From Stigmatella aurantiaca DW4/3-1 (GTDB taxonomy: Bacteria > Myxococcota > Myxococcia > Myxococcales > Myxococcaceae), in assembly GCF_000165485.1 (NCBI RefSeq), contig NC_014623.1:2747501-2811500 (forward strand): a stretch of DNA of 64,000 nucleotides. Reading direction: 5' to 3'. Below, piece by piece: positions 29,865 to 37,796 of this stretch (the first letter of the stretch is position 1; every line of letters starts with the position of its first letter). Below the pieces are notes generated by a model. The model was not told where the DNA came from and searched no databases. It was given only the letters and a program-made list of their open reading frames with translations. Both the position numbers and the translations under genes were made by a program.

Positions 29865-30765
29865 GCGCGTGGACAAGGCATGGCAGACCAAGGGCCTGCA
29901 GGGGTATTCGACGGAGGCCATCCTCGGCACCCTTGGGCACTATGGGGCGCCCATCACCGAGGCTGACTTCCGGACGCTTTCCGAGACGGTCTGGCCCGCG
30001 GACATCGCCCAGCAGTGGGGAGCCAAGTGGAAGGGCACCGGCCCTTTCAAGATCTTCCCCTTCGGCGCGGCCGAGGAGCTGTGGCGCCGGTGGGTGCCCG
30101 ATCGCCTCGCGCCGAGGGATCTGTCGGAGAGCCTGGTCGAGGTGATGAAGTCGGCGGTGGCGCTGCTGGGCGGCACCCAGGATGCGCCCCTGGGGGCCGC
30201 GTTCGAGCGCATGAACGCCGTGCGCCAGAAGGTTCCCCTGGACGAGAAGGGCCAGCCCAAGCTCCCGTTCATCGAGCGTGCGCTCGGGGTCTTCAACGAG
30301 AAGATCGCCGAGACGTTCGACTCGCTGGCCGAGTCGCTCACGAAGGCGGGGCATGCGCAGCACGGCGAGGCCTTCGCGGATCTGGAGGAGTTCCTCCTGC
30401 CCGAGCGCAAGGGCATTGCCAGCGCCATCGTTCGCGCCACCAAGGGCGAGCGTGAGCCGGCCATCGCCGACCTGGAGCGGATCATCCAGGACCCCGCCCG
30501 GACCCCGCTGTCCCGGTTGCTCTCCGTGGATGGGTTGATCCACCTGGGCGCCTATCCGCAGGCGGCGAGCCACGCCCGGCCCGTCATGCTTCAGGCCGAG
30601 AAGGATGGAGACATCCACTTGGCGATCGATCTCTGCTCGCGGCTGGAGCACATCTACAAGGCCACGGGAGACCGGGCCGCGCAGATCGAGGTGGCCCGGG
30701 ACCTGGAGCGCCTCAGCGCGCTGCATGACCAGGTGCACCCGGGGCACGGGCACCGGCACGGCTGA
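29854..30765 (+). CDS. Helical protein of unknown function coupled to the radical SAM gene
   Basis: 303 residues from a TTG that overlaps the radical SAM stop by 11 bp, with GGAG eight bases upstream, so translation is coupled. There is no signal peptide or membrane segment. The protein is mostly helical; the C-terminal half has TPR-like pairs (AASHARPVMLQAEKDGDIHLAIDLCSRLEHIYKATGD, written here in part as a repeat region at about 230-280). It ends in a His-rich tail (HPGHGHRHG) that could bind metal. I do not recognise the family; genomic coupling suggests it assists the radical SAM enzyme. Confidence 0.65.
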   Translation: MSTERVDKAWQTKGLQGYSTEAILGTLGHYGAPITEADFRTLSETVWPADIAQQWGAKWKGTGPFKIFPFGAAEELWRRWVPDRLAPRDLSESLVEVMKSAVALLGGTQDAPLGAAFERMNAVRQKVPLDEKGQPKLPFIERALGVFNEKIAETFDSLAESLTKAGHAQHGEAFADLEEFLLPERKGIASAIVRATKGEREPAIADLERIIQDPARTPLSRLLSVDGLIHLGAYPQAASHARPVMLQAEKDGDIHLAIDLCSRLEHIYKATGDRAAQIEVARDLERLSALHDQVHPGHGHRHG

Positions 30766-30771
30766 CGCGCG

Positions 30772-31368
30772 TTACTTGGCGTCTGTTCCGGTCGGAGCGA
30801 GGGCCTCGGTCTCGGGGCCCTCCTGGCTGCCGGCAACCCGCGTGGGCGCGGCTTCCTTGGCCGCGCCCCGCTTCAAGGACACGCACAGGACGCCCGGCAC
30901 GGCCTCGGCCACCTCGTGGCATGGCACCACCGCGCCCACCGTCGTGTAGCGGATGGCTCCCGTCTTCGTGGTCGTGTGCTTGAGCGCGTAGTCCTTGGCG
31001 CGCGGCAGAAACCACTCCCGGACGTTCTTCAGCGGCAGGGCGTGGAGCTGGGCCTGGGAGAGGAAGACGTAAACGAGCAGGTCCGCGGTGCTGTAGAGAA
31101 AGCAGCCGGGGGTGTCCTTCTCCACATTGGAGACCAGCTCGAACCAGTAGCGTCGGCGCGCCTGGCGGTCGCCCTTCACTTCGATGCCGCGCACCTCGCC
31201 CGAGGGCAGCTCCCAGAGCAGGTCGACGCCCCGGTGCTGGAAGCGAGGATCCTCCTGCACGTCATGAACGCGGGAGCTGGGCTCGGTGTCCAGCATCCAA
31301 TTCCGGGCGTGCTGCACGGCCCGGTCGGCCGCGCCCTGCACGCCCCTCATGCTGAAGCTGCGCACCAT
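30772..31368 (-). CDS. Putative PD-(D/E)XK nuclease-like protein
   Basis: 198 residues. The core GVDLLWELPSGEVRGIEVKGD gives the PD-(D/E)XK pattern: Asp49, then Glu63-Val-Lys65. This is followed by an aromatic/acidic helix start (YWFELVSN, Glu77) and a hydrophobic strand STADLLVYVFLS. That order (D, ExK, E) matches restriction-endonuclease-fold proteins. The C-terminal 40 residues are low complexity. The gene starts 3 bp after the DUF4920 gene, so the two are co-transcribed. There is no methylase or toxin-antitoxin partner, so the substrate is unknown. This is a fold inference from motifs only. Confidence 0.5.
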   Translation of the reverse strand: MVRSFSMRGVQGAADRAVQHARNWMLDTEPSSRVHDVQEDPRFQHRGVDLLWELPSGEVRGIEVKGDRQARRRYWFELVSNVEKDTPGCFLYSTADLLVYVFLSQAQLHALPLKNVREWFLPRAKDYALKHTTTKTGAIRYTTVGAVVPCHEVAEAVPGVLCVSLKRGAAKEAAPTRVAGSQEGPETEALAPTGTDAK

Positions 31369-31371
31369 CGC

Positions 31372-31935
31372 CTAGCGGCGCAGCTCGACGCCGGTGGCCA
31401 CGAGCTGGACTTCGCGCGGCTTGCCATCGCCGCCCCGGGGGACGACGGCGCCTTCCTCTTCATAGTGCTTGGCGCGGGCCTCGCTCAGCTCCGCCACCTT
31501 CACCACGCCCTCCACGCGGGCCGCGGAGCCCGCGGAATCCACGGGCACGAAGAAGCCGTAGTCCTTGAAGGTCACCCGGACCCCCGGGCTCTTGGCATCC
31601 GGCGACGAGGCCAGCTCCATCCAGCAGCCCTTGCGCTCGCAGGCCTTGCGCACCTTGCCCTCGAGGAGGACCGTCTTGCCGTCGTGCTCCTGGGGCTTGG
31701 CCAGCACGTCCGCCAGCTTCACGGCCGGAGCGCCCTTGAGGGGCTCTCCCCGCGTCAAGGTCCAGTCGCCTTTCGGCGCGGCCGCTTGCGGTGGGGTGGG
31801 GTGGTGGCACTCCGCCTCGTCCGCCTTGGCCGGAGCCTTCTGGGACGTCGCGGTGGAGGCGGGCGCACCGGCGAGCGCCACGCAGGGAACGGCGGCCAGC
31901 ATCAGCAAGGCGGAACGGAGCGTCTTCATGCCCAT
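31372..31935 (-). CDS. DUF4920 domain secreted protein
   Basis: 187 residues from the ATG at 31935 (an ATG two codons later is possible). The signal peptide ALLMLAAVPCVALAG-A is followed by a Lys/Ala linker with CHHPTPP. The DUF4920 core follows: VLAKPQEHDGKTVLLEGKV, CERKGCWMELA with two cysteines, and GVRVTFKDYGFFVPVD. The family is periplasmic, OB-fold-like and of unknown role. The conserved Cys pair could bind metal or form a disulfide. It is the first gene of a two-gene minus-strand unit. Confidence 0.78.
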   Translation of the reverse strand: MGMKTLRSALLMLAAVPCVALAGAPASTATSQKAPAKADEAECHHPTPPQAAAPKGDWTLTRGEPLKGAPAVKLADVLAKPQEHDGKTVLLEGKVRKACERKGCWMELASSPDAKSPGVRVTFKDYGFFVPVDSAGSAARVEGVVKVAELSEARAKHYEEEGAVVPRGGDGKPREVQLVATGVELRR

Positions 31936-32020
31936 GCGAATAGCCCAAAAGTCTTTGTCCGGGCAAGACAGGGGCCCCCCGGAGTCCACTCCGGCACAGC
32001 TTCCAGGTTAGAGTCCGCCC

Positions 32021-32452
32021 GTGAAGGTTTTTTTCCCTCCTCCGAATCGCCGGTTGGGTCCCGTGGATGTCCTGGGCCTGGTGGGGCTGACCGGGCTCCT
32101 CATTGGCCGCTACGTCCCCGTGGCGAAGCTCATTCCCTTCTGGGGCTGCATCCTGCGTGAGACGACAGGCTGGCCCTGCCTCGGTTGTGGGCTGACCCGG
32201 GTGGCCGATCGCGTGGCCCACTTCAACTTCATCGGGGCCTGGGAGGCCAATCCCATGGGGACGGTGGCCGCGCTCCTGTTCGCGCTGGCCGCGGTGGTGA
32301 TGCTGTTGCACATGGCGTTCAAGATGCCGGTGCCCGAAGTGCAGCTCTCCCCCCGGGAATGGACCTGGGTGCGGGTGGCTTTCCCCATCCTCCTCTTCAT
32401 CAACTATGCCTATGTGGTGGTGAAGACGAAGTTTCCTCACCTGTTGACCTGA
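32021..32452 (+). CDS. DUF2752 membrane protein
   Basis: 143 residues starting at GTG. It has three transmembrane segments and the family motif CPxCGxTR in the form WPCLGCGLTRVADRVAHFNF. The second helix runs LLFALAAVVMLLHMAF and the third FPILLFINYAYVVV. DUF2752 proteins are small membrane proteins of unknown function, often near phospholipid or cell-division genes. plsY starts 7 bp later, suggesting shared transcription. Confidence 0.82.
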   Translation: MKVFFPPPNRRLGPVDVLGLVGLTGLLIGRYVPVAKLIPFWGCILRETTGWPCLGCGLTRVADRVAHFNFIGAWEANPMGTVAALLFALAAVVMLLHMAFKMPVPEVQLSPREWTWVRVAFPILLFINYAYVVVKTKFPHLLT

Positions 32453-32459
32453 GCCCCAC

Positions 32460-33038
32460 GTGCTCGTCGCCCTCCTGCTGCTGGGGTACCTCGCGGGCTC
32501 CATTCCCTTCGGGGTGCTGGTGACGCGCTGGGCGCGGGGGGTGGATGTCCGCGATCAGGGCAGCGGCAACATTGGCGCCACCAACGTGGCGCGGGTGGCC
32601 GGCAAGAAGGCAGGGGTGCTGGTGCTGGTGCTGGATGCGCTCAAGGGGGCGCTGCCAGTGTTGCTGGCCTTGCAGTGGCTGCCAGGGGAGCCCCGGGCGC
32701 ATGTGGCCGTCGGTCTGGCGGCGTTCCTCGGACACTGCTTCCCCGTGTGGTTGAAGCTGCGGGGCGGCAAGGGGGTGGCCACCGCGCTGGGGGTGTTGCT
32801 CGTCCTGGTGCCCTGGGCGGCGCTCGCGGGGGCCGCCGTGTATGCCGTCGTGGTGAAGGTGGCGCGGATGAGTTCGCTGGGCTCGCTCTCGGCGGGGGTG
32901 GCCGCCGTCGTCACCGCGGCCTTCACCGCCGCCTTCCGGGAGTACGCGCTCCTGTCAGGGCTCCTCTTCGTCTTCATGCTCTGGACGCACCGGGAGAACA
33001 TCTCGCGCCTGATTCGCCGGACCGAGCGCCGGTTCTGA
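32460..33038 (+). CDS. plsY: Glycerol-3-phosphate acyltransferase PlsY
   Basis: 192 residues starting at GTG. It has five hydrophobic segments and the PlsY motifs SGNIGATNVAR, GHCFPVWLKLRGGKGVAT and the C-terminal THRENISRL. The enzyme uses acyl-phosphate to acylate glycerol-3-phosphate in the first step of phospholipid synthesis. PlsC is encoded at 16104. The last 84 bases overlap the convergent RlmL-like gene. Confidence 0.95.
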   Translation: MLVALLLLGYLAGSIPFGVLVTRWARGVDVRDQGSGNIGATNVARVAGKKAGVLVLVLDALKGALPVLLALQWLPGEPRAHVAVGLAAFLGHCFPVWLKLRGGKGVATALGVLLVLVPWAALAGAAVYAVVVKVARMSSLGSLSAGVAAVVTAAFTAAFREYALLSGLLFVFMLWTHRENISRLIRRTERRF

Positions 33039-34208
33039 GCGGTTCTCCGCCCCGGGGCCCCCTCGGAAGCCAAAGCGGTAGCCCAGCAACTCGCACTCGA
33101 TGGGGCCGTTCCACACCTCCCGGCGGCTGGAGGGGCGGGCGTGGAAGGCACTCTCGAAAGCGGGATTGCCCGAGAGGATGTGGGCACGCCAGCCGTCCAG
33201 CTCCTGGAAGCTCTCGCCGAGCTTGAAATAGAAGGACTTCATGCCCTTCTGCCCGCCCGTGCCGATGCGCTCCCCGTAGGGCGGGTTGGTGATGAGCAGA
33301 CCCCCCGGTTTGGGCAGGGGGAGGGGCTTCGTGGCATCGCCCTCGGCGACTTGGATCTCCTCGGACAGCCGCGCCGCCTTGATGTTGCGGCGCGCCGCCT
33401 CCAGGGCTTCGGGGTCCTTGTCGAAGCCCTGGATGGGGACGAGCACCTTGCGCTCGTTGCGGCGGGCATCCGCGCGCAGATCCTCCAGCAGTTCCTTGGC
33501 GCGAGCCCCCTGGTGGGGCCAGCGCTCCACCGCGAAAGACCGGCCGATGCCGGGCGCGCGGTGCCTCGCGATGAATCCCGCCTCGATGAGCAGCGTGCCG
33601 GAGCCGCACATGGGATCCACCAGCGCCTCTTCGCCGGTGTAGTTCGCCGCGCGCAGCAGGGCGGCGGCCAGGGTCTCCTTGAGCGGGGCGGGCGTGGGCC
33701 GCACGCGGTAGCCGCGGCGGTTCAGGGGCTCGCCGCACAGGTCCAGCGAGAGCGAGAGCTTCTCCCGGGCCAGGTGGGCCACCACGCGCACGTCCGGTTC
33801 GCGGGTGTCCACGTCCGGCCGGGCTCCCAGGACCCGGCGCAGCCGGTCCACGAGGGCATCCTTGACCTTGAGCGCCACGAAGCCCGAGTGGCTGTGCTCG
33901 CTGTCGCGCAGCGTCGCCTCTACCGCGAAGGTGTGGTCTGGCGTGAGGTGCTCTTCCCAGGGCACGCTCGCCGCGGCGTCGTAGAGGCCTTCGGCTCCCC
34001 GCGCTTCGAACTCCCCGAGCGGGTAGAGGACGCGCATGGCGATGCGAGACCAGAGGCAGACCTGGAGGGCCTCATATAAGGTAGCAAGGAAGCGCACGCC
34101 TCCCCGGTCCTGGCGGATGCGGCGCGCCCCCAGCTCGCGAAGCTCCTCGGCGAGGAGATCCTCGGTGCCGCGGGCAGTGGTGGCGAAAAGGGCGAGGCGT
34201 TCGGCCAT
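32955..34208 (-). CDS. rlmL: THUMP-domain 23S rRNA methyltransferase (RlmL/YpsC-like)
   Basis: 417 residues. The N-terminal THUMP region (LFATTARGTEDLLAEEL, about 1-165) is followed by the UPF0020 Rossmann methyltransferase: DPMCGSGTLLIEA (198-210, SAM binding) and the catalytic NPPYGER (308-314). In E. coli, RlmL is fused to RlmK and makes m2G2445; this protein is only the RlmL half, like YpsC. The C-terminal 50 residues after the core are low complexity. The last 84 bases lie antisense to plsY. Confidence 0.86.
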   Translation of the reverse strand: MAERLALFATTARGTEDLLAEELRELGARRIRQDRGGVRFLATLYEALQVCLWSRIAMRVLYPLGEFEARGAEGLYDAAASVPWEEHLTPDHTFAVEATLRDSEHSHSGFVALKVKDALVDRLRRVLGARPDVDTREPDVRVVAHLAREKLSLSLDLCGEPLNRRGYRVRPTPAPLKETLAAALLRAANYTGEEALVDPMCGSGTLLIEAGFIARHRAPGIGRSFAVERWPHQGARAKELLEDLRADARRNERKVLVPIQGFDKDPEALEAARRNIKAARLSEEIQVAEGDATKPLPLPKPGGLLITNPPYGERIGTGGQKGMKSFYFKLGESFQELDGWRAHILSGNPAFESAFHARPSSRREVWNGPIECELLGYRFGFRGGPGAENRSEPALGPANQARDVLPVRPEHEDEEEP

Positions 34209-34231
34209 GATGCTTCGCCCTTAACGGACCT

Positions 34232-34260
34232 GAGGCCTCTTGGGAACGGAGAAGAGGCTC
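34232..34260 (-). terminator. Hairpin upstream of the RlmL-like gene
   Basis: GCCTCTT (34235-34241) and AAGAGGC (34252-34258) pair with a 10-base loop. Flanking GA/TC pairs extend the stem if one G is bulged. It lies after the monooxygenase stop and could end ftsK-operon transcription. Confidence 0.4.
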
Positions 34261-34280
34261 GGAAGGGGCTCAGAAGGGGT

Positions 34281-34565
34281 TCATTGGGCCACGACTTCGT
34301 ACATCGCGAAGGTGGCGTCCGCCTGGACTCCCCCGGCGGCCTTGGCTGCCTGGAAGTCCTCCGACTGGAGGTAGGCCTTCAAGGCCTCCTTGTCCCTCCA
34401 CCGGGTGATCAGCAGGAACTCCGGCTGGCGCTCGAAGGAGCGCAGCACTTCCAGGCCCAGGAAGCCCTCGTGCCGGTCCACGAGCCGTGAGCGCCCCTGG
34501 AGCCGGGCAACCAGGGGCTCCAGCTGGTCCTCGGGGGGACGGAAGCGGGAGATGGCGACGATCAT
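34281..34565 (-). CDS. Antibiotic biosynthesis monooxygenase (ABM)-fold protein
   Basis: 94 residues from the ATG at 34565. The ABM-type ferredoxin-like fold is suggested by MIVAISRFRPPEDQLEPLVARL, HEGFLGLEVLRS, FLLITRWRDKEALKAYLQSEDF and a final beta-strand (TFAMYEVVAQ). Such proteins act as small monooxygenases, heme-degrading enzymes or ligand-binding dimers. The gene begins 10 bp after the ftsK stop with no separate Shine-Dalgarno at normal spacing, so it may be translated by coupling. A second ABM-like protein is at 59980. Confidence 0.78.
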   Translation of the reverse strand: MIVAISRFRPPEDQLEPLVARLQGRSRLVDRHEGFLGLEVLRSFERQPEFLLITRWRDKEALKAYLQSEDFQAAKAAGGVQADATFAMYEVVAQ

Positions 34566-34575
34566 CTCCCGGAGA

Positions 34576-37500
34576 TTACATCGCCCCCGCGCCGGGCATC
34601 TCGCCCACGCCGCGAATGAGCACCTCGCGGGGCTTGGCCCCATCCGCCGGGCCGACGACGCCCTCGCGCTCCATGCGTTCGATCATGCGCGCGGCGCGGT
34701 TGTAGCCGATGCGCATCTTGCGCTGGAGCATGGAGATGGAGACGGCGCGCATCTCGCTCACCGTGGCGAGCGCCTGGTCGTACAGCTCGTCGGACAGCTC
34801 GTCCTCCTCGCCACCGCCCTCGGAGTCCTCGTCGCGCGGCTTGAGGATGGACTCGTCGAAGACGGGCTTGCCCTGGGCCTTGAGGTGGTCCACCGCGCGC
34901 TTGATTTCCGTCTCGGACACGAAGGCGCCGTGCACCCGCTGCAGGTGGGCGCTGGTGGGCGGCATGATGAGCATGTCGCCCATGCCGAGCAGGGCTTCGG
35001 AGCCCACCGTTCCCAAGATGGTCATCGAGTCCGGCTTGGAGCGCAGCATGAAGCTGATGCGCGTGGGGAAGTTGGCCTTGATGACGCCCGTCACGACGTC
35101 CGTCGAGGGGCGCTGGGTGGCGACCATCAGGTGGATGCCGGAGGCGCGGGCCATCTGCGCCAGGCGCGCCACGTACGTCTCCACCTCGCGGCTGGCGACC
35201 ATCATGAGGTCCGCCAACTCGTCGATGATGACCACGAGGTAGGGCAGCTTCTTGAGCTCCTTCTTCTCCGGAGGGGCGGAGGCCTCGAAAGCACTCTCCT
35301 CGGCCGCCAGAGCGTCCGCCTCGGCGGCTTCCTCCGGAGCCTCCAGCGCTTCCGGCTCGGACTGGACGGCCTCGCGCATGTCCTCCAGGTCGTCCTTGGG
35401 CGCGGCGACCCCGGGGCCGTCGCTGGAGGCCGTGGCCGAGCCGTCCACGACGAGCACCTTCTTGGCCTTGGCGGGCTTCTTCTCCTCGGCGGCCTTCTCG
35501 GGCGTCTGGACGACGGTGGCGGAGCTCTCCACGAGCTTGTTGTACCCGGCGATGTTGCGCACGCCCGCCTCGGACAGGAGCTGGTAGCGGCGCTCCATCT
35601 CCTCCACGGCCCAGCGCAGCGCGAGCGCCGCCTTCTTCGGATCGGTGACCACCGGCAGCAGCAGGTGGGGGATGCCCTCGTAGACCGACAGCTCGAGCAT
35701 CTTCGGGTCCACCATGATGAAGCGGACCTCCTCCGGTGTGGACTTGAGGAGGATGCTCATGATCATCGAGTTGACCGCCACGGACTTGCCCGAGCCGGTG
35801 GTGCCCGCGATGAGCAGGTGGGGGGCCTTGGCCAGGTCGAGCACGTACGGCATGCCCTCGATGTCCTTGCCCATGCACATGGTGAGCTTGCTCTGGCTCT
35901 TCTGGAAGGCGTCCTGCTCGGCGATCTCCTTGAGGTAGACGGTCTCGCGGTCCTTGTTGGGGACCTCGATGCCCACCACGCCCTTGCCGGGGATGGGGGC
36001 GACGATGCGCACCCGCATGGCCTCCATGGCCATGGCGAGGTCATCGGAGAGCGAGGCGATCTTGCTCACCTTGATGCCGGGCCCCGGCAGGAACTCGTAC
36101 ATGGTGACGACGGGCCCGGGGCGGATCTCCACCACCTCGCCCTGGATGCCGAAGTCCGCCAGCTTGGCGCGCAGCTTCTCGGCGGTGACGAGGAAGGCGT
36201 CCTTGTCGAGCGCCGAGCGCTCCTTCGCGTCGCTTTCGAGGACGGTCAAGGGGGGCAGCGAGAAGCTCTTGCGGCCTCCGACGAACTCGAACTCCTCCAT
36301 GTCGCGCTTCTTCGGCACGGTGGGCTTGGGCGGCGCCTTGGGCTCCACGATGAGCGGCATGCGCGCCAGGGCCGAGGCCGGGGCGGGAACGATGGCCGAG
36401 GGCCCCGCGGCAGCGGGCGTGGCCTGTGGAGGCACATTGGCCGCCGCCACTGCGGGGGGGGCGGGCTCCTCCTCTTCGGCCACGGCGGCCGGGGGGAGGG
36501 GGAAGACGGCGCTGGGCGCCGCCGGGGCGGTGACGATGTTGGGCGACTTGCGCTCGCGCTTGCGCGGCTCCGGGGCCGCCGCGTCCGGGGAGGGCACGTG
36601 GGGGGTGGGCGACAGGAAGGACGCCCAGGCGGGATCCGCACCCGGGGCAGGCCGCTTCTCGACCTGGGCCACGGGGGCGGCGGGCTCGGCGGGCTTCTCC
36701 TTTGCCAGGGGCTTGGCCTCGCGGGAGACCTCCTTGGCCTCCTTCGCGGCCTTCTTGGCGGCTTGCAGTTGCTCCTTCTCGGCTTCCCGCGCCAGGCGCA
36801 CGGCCTCCTCGGCCATGGCCTCGGCCTCGGCGGCCTCGGCTTCCGCGGCCTCGCGCTCGGCCTCCAGGAGCTCCTCTTCGTCCGCCTCGAGCTGGGCCAG
36901 GAAGGCGGCCTCCTCCTCCTTCTCCTTGGCGGCCCGCTCCTGGCGCTGCTGGTAGGCGACCTTCTGGGCTTCCCAGAAGGTGTGGGCAGCCTCGGAGGCA
37001 CGGCGGCCGAGCACACAGGCGCCCGCCCACAGCAGGGAGCACAGCTTCAGGAAGGTGTACTGCGTGCCGACGATGAGCCCCGCGACCGCGACGGCGGTGA
37101 CGAGGATGACGGTGCCGACGGTGGAGAAGAGGTTCTGGAGGGTGCCACCGAGCGCCACACCGATTGCGCCCCCGGGCGGGTGGGCCCACCCCGGCTCCCC
37201 GGCGAAGAAGATGTGCGCGAGCACCGAAGCGCTCAGGGTCAGCAGGGTCAACGCGGCGATTTGCGGCAACCGGCGGCGTTCACGATCTCCCACGAACAGG
37301 ATCATGGCCGCGTAGCCCCCGCAGAGCGGGATGAGGTAGGCACACACGCCCACCACACCGCGCAGGGACTCGGCGATGAGGTGGCCCATGGGGCCCACCA
37401 TGTTCCGGAAGCCAGGCCCCACGCGATCCTTCGCGTTGAAGGTGGCGACCGACAATAAAGAGATGATCGATGCCGAGAGCAGGAAGACGCCCACGATGGC

Positions 37501-37614
37501 GCGCCGGCTGGCGCCCCCCGTCTGCATCTTCTTGGCCGCCAGCGCCTTGCGACGCGTGGCGATCTCCTGCCTCGACAGGACCGTCTTCTCCGCCCTGGCC
37601 TTCCTGGCCGTCAT
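34576..37614 (-). CDS. ftsK: DNA translocase FtsK
   Basis: 1012 residues from the ATG at 37614 (GGGAAGG upstream). Four transmembrane segments occupy about 38-190, followed by a highly charged, Ala/Glu-rich linker and a Pro/Ala-rich section to about 430. The motor alpha-beta region has GTTGSGKS (604-611, Walker A), VVIIDELADLMM (Walker B, about 794-805) and ATQRPSTDVVTGVIKANFPTRI. The C-terminal winged helix (SISMLQRKMRIGYNRAARMIERMER) reads KOPS-type sites. A roughly 95-residue acidic, Ala/Glu-rich insert (about 693-788) separates two conserved motor blocks. FtsK pumps DNA and aligns dif sites at the septum. Confidence 0.95.
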   Translation of the reverse strand: MTARKARAEKTVLSRQEIATRRKALAAKKMQTGGASRRAIVGVFLLSASIISLLSVATFNAKDRVGPGFRNMVGPMGHLIAESLRGVVGVCAYLIPLCGGYAAMILFVGDRERRRLPQIAALTLLTLSASVLAHIFFAGEPGWAHPPGGAIGVALGGTLQNLFSTVGTVILVTAVAVAGLIVGTQYTFLKLCSLLWAGACVLGRRASEAAHTFWEAQKVAYQQRQERAAKEKEEEAAFLAQLEADEEELLEAEREAAEAEAAEAEAMAEEAVRLAREAEKEQLQAAKKAAKEAKEVSREAKPLAKEKPAEPAAPVAQVEKRPAPGADPAWASFLSPTPHVPSPDAAAPEPRKRERKSPNIVTAPAAPSAVFPLPPAAVAEEEEPAPPAVAAANVPPQATPAAAGPSAIVPAPASALARMPLIVEPKAPPKPTVPKKRDMEEFEFVGGRKSFSLPPLTVLESDAKERSALDKDAFLVTAEKLRAKLADFGIQGEVVEIRPGPVVTMYEFLPGPGIKVSKIASLSDDLAMAMEAMRVRIVAPIPGKGVVGIEVPNKDRETVYLKEIAEQDAFQKSQSKLTMCMGKDIEGMPYVLDLAKAPHLLIAGTTGSGKSVAVNSMIMSILLKSTPEEVRFIMVDPKMLELSVYEGIPHLLLPVVTDPKKAALALRWAVEEMERRYQLLSEAGVRNIAGYNKLVESSATVVQTPEKAAEEKKPAKAKKVLVVDGSATASSDGPGVAAPKDDLEDMREAVQSEPEALEAPEEAAEADALAAEESAFEASAPPEKKELKKLPYLVVIIDELADLMMVASREVETYVARLAQMARASGIHLMVATQRPSTDVVTGVIKANFPTRISFMLRSKPDSMTILGTVGSEALLGMGDMLIMPPTSAHLQRVHGAFVSETEIKRAVDHLKAQGKPVFDESILKPRDEDSEGGGEEDELSDELYDQALATVSEMRAVSISMLQRKMRIGYNRAARMIERMEREGVVGPADGAKPREVLIRGVGEMPGAGAM

Positions 37615-37664
37615 GGACCTTCCCTCGTGAGACCCGTAGCAGGCTGTAGCGACTGCCTGCGGTG

Positions 37665-37692
37665 AGTGTAGGGAGGGACGCTGATCGGTCAA
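37665..37692 (-). promoter_or_regulatory. Candidate sigma-70-type promoter for ftsK
   Basis: On the minus strand TTGACC (37687-37692), a 16-bp spacer and TACACT (37665-37670). It lies about 50 bp upstream of the ftsK start codon. The 182-bp divergent gap to the MJ0042/TPR gene holds no gene. Confidence 0.5.
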
Positions 37693-37796
37693 CTTTCCAT
37701 CCTGTTGAGCGATGGGCGTTCGGGACTCCAAATTGAGGTCTTGGGAGCCTGGAGCAAGTATGTTGCCTGAACCGACGAAGGCGGCAGGCGGGGTGC

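Noticed and set aside
37615-37731. Extended N-terminus of FtsK
   Set aside because: The 39 added residues lie over the putative promoter; the ATG at 37614 has a good ribosome-binding site.
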